A stretch of 6,366 bases of DNA from Candidatus Acetothermia bacterium (GTDB lineage: Bacteria > Bipolaricaulota > Bipolaricaulia > Bipolaricaulales > Bipolaricaulaceae): NCBI GenBank assembly GCA_003551325.1, contig PUMK01000245.1, forward strand, positions 1-6,366, in the 5' to 3' direction. The number at the start of each line of letters is the position of its first letter. The stretch's first letter is position 1. Under the pieces are notes generated by a model that was not told the origin of the DNA, searched no databases, and worked only from the letters and a program-made list of their open reading frames with translations. Positions 5,683-6,366 of the stretch are shown in pieces. A program made the translations under genes and the position numbers.

Positions 5683-6366
5683 TGGCCTGCCCCCTGGGCG
5701 AGGGCCGGCGGAAACTAGAGAATCGGCTCCTTGGCCTCACGCCGCCTGTTCCGATGGTTCTCCTGCCGCCGCTGGTGCGTCGAGGGCTGGCCGCTCTCCA
5801 AGAGCGGAATCCTGACTCCATCCCGGTACTCCTCCGGCGTCTTGTACCCGAGCGCGCTATGCGGCCGCTCCCGATTGTACCGCTTCTGCCATAGGCCTGT
5901 CTTCGCCCTGGCATCAGGCACACTGTGGAACAGCTCCTGGTTCAAACACTCCCGCCTCAGCGTGGCATTGAAACTCTCCCCGTAGGCGTTCTGCCACGGA
6001 CTGCCCGGCTCGATGTGGTGCGTCCGTACCCCCTTCTCCGTGAGCCAGTCCATGAGCTCCTGGGCGATGAACTCTGGCCCGTTGTCGCTCCGCAGGTACT
6101 CTGGCGGCCGGCGCTGGGTAAAAAGCTGTGCCAACACCGCCTTCACCTTCCGGGCGGGCAAGGAAGTCCCCACCTCCACCGCCAGCCCCTCCCGGGTGTG
6201 CTCATCTTCCACCGTCAACATCCTGAGCGCCGTTCCGCGTTCCGTCCGGTCATGGATGAAGTCGTACGTCCACACATGATCGGTGTGCGTTGCCCTCACC
6301 GGTACCCCTTCACCCAGCCGGCGCTGTCGCTTGCGCTTTTGGGGTTGTCCCAGCTCTGCCTCCCGC
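5680..6366 (-). mobile_element. IS3-family insertion sequence, one end only
   Basis: The element carries a minus-strand IS3-type transposase and continues past the right edge. Its left end is placed at 5680-5683 because sequence there (tggcctgccccctgggc from 5683) has the TG...CTGCCCC look of IS407-type IS3 ends, and the signal-peptide gene loses coding sense at this point. The exact first base and any target duplication cannot be fixed without the other end. Confidence 0.7.
5715..6366 (-). CDS. IS3-family transposase OrfB, C-terminal part (partial)
   Basis: The frame is open from the window edge (first full codon at 6365) to the stop at 5715-5717, giving about 216 residues; the GTG at 6297-6299 is internal, not the start. 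The DDE integrase core reads: Asp in VWTYDFIHDRT, Asp in LRSDNGPEF, Glu in YGESFNATLRRECLN, then the typical tail YNRERPHSALGYKTPEEYRDG. All three catalytic residues are present. The basic stretch KRKRQRR before the core is where OrfB proteins contact DNA. The pattern fits IS3, probably the IS407-like group. OrfB is normally made by -1 frameshift from OrfA, which would lie outside to the right. The C-terminus has an extra basic tail of about 30 residues. Confidence 0.92.
   Translation of the reverse strand, partial: REAELGQPQKRKRQRRLGEGVPVRATHTDHVWTYDFIHDRTERGTALRMLTVEDEHTREGLAVEVGTSLPARKVKAVLAQLFTQRRPPEYLRSDNGPEFIAQELMDWLTEKGVRTHHIEPGSPWQNAYGESFNATLRRECLNQELFHSVPDARAKTGLWQKRYNRERPHSALGYKTPEEYRDGVRIPLLESGQPSTHQRRQENHRNRRREAKEPIL

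Noticed and set aside
1..6366. CRISPR array, tRNA, rRNA or riboswitch
   Set aside because: No regularly spaced repeats, cloverleaf-like sequence or long structured leader was seen on either strand by eye.

Overview
This window is GC-rich bacterial DNA that looks like an accessory or genome-plasticity region. About half of it is transposase sequence, complete or broken, interleaved with a toxin-antitoxin pair, the wreck of a large ATPase gene and one short metabolic or regulatory operon. The organism cannot be named from the sequence. Moderately high GC, very clear AGGAGG-type ribosome binding sites, VapBC and IS481-, IS3- and integrase-like DDE transposases fit many free-living bacteria. The strong Shine-Dalgarno sites are compatible with a GC-rich Bacillota-like lineage, but that is only a guess.

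Layout, left to right. Positions 2-540 (+) hold the 3' end of a probable antitoxin and a complete PIN-domain (VapC-like) toxin spaced by 2 nt. Positions 544-1162 (-) contain no intact gene. Conserved-looking peptides scattered over three frames match, from memory, the N- and C-terminal ends of DUF499-type ATPases, a family found in putative anti-phage loci. I read this as a heavily deleted pseudogene. Positions 1163-1979 (-) are an IS481-like transposase that is frameshifted, has lost the second catalytic Asp and is truncated before the catalytic Glu. It runs straight into the DUF499 remnant. Positions 2022-2077 carry a 20-bp imperfect direct repeat, probably part of that element's upstream end. 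Positions 2111-3344 are a complete IS-like element of about 1.23 kb, with 34-bp imperfect terminal inverted repeats and an intact 378-aa DDE transposase (-).

Positions 3365-5514 (+) hold a separate unit. A near-consensus sigma70 promoter drives a FadR-type GntR regulator, followed by a 69-aa ORF of unknown function with a good ribosome binding site, then a peptidase-M19 (membrane dipeptidase) homologue in which three canonical metal ligands are replaced. A further gene starting at 5597 encodes a secretion signal and is cut off after about 28-29 codons by an IS3-family element (5680 to the window end, -). The regulator plausibly controls the M19-like enzyme and, before the insertion, an exported partner such as a substrate-binding protein. 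That functional link is inferred only from gene order.

The most interesting items are the ligand-poor M19 homologue with its unknown small upstream ORF, the apparently leaderless regulator start, and the DUF499 remnant beside VapBC, which suggests a decayed defence island.
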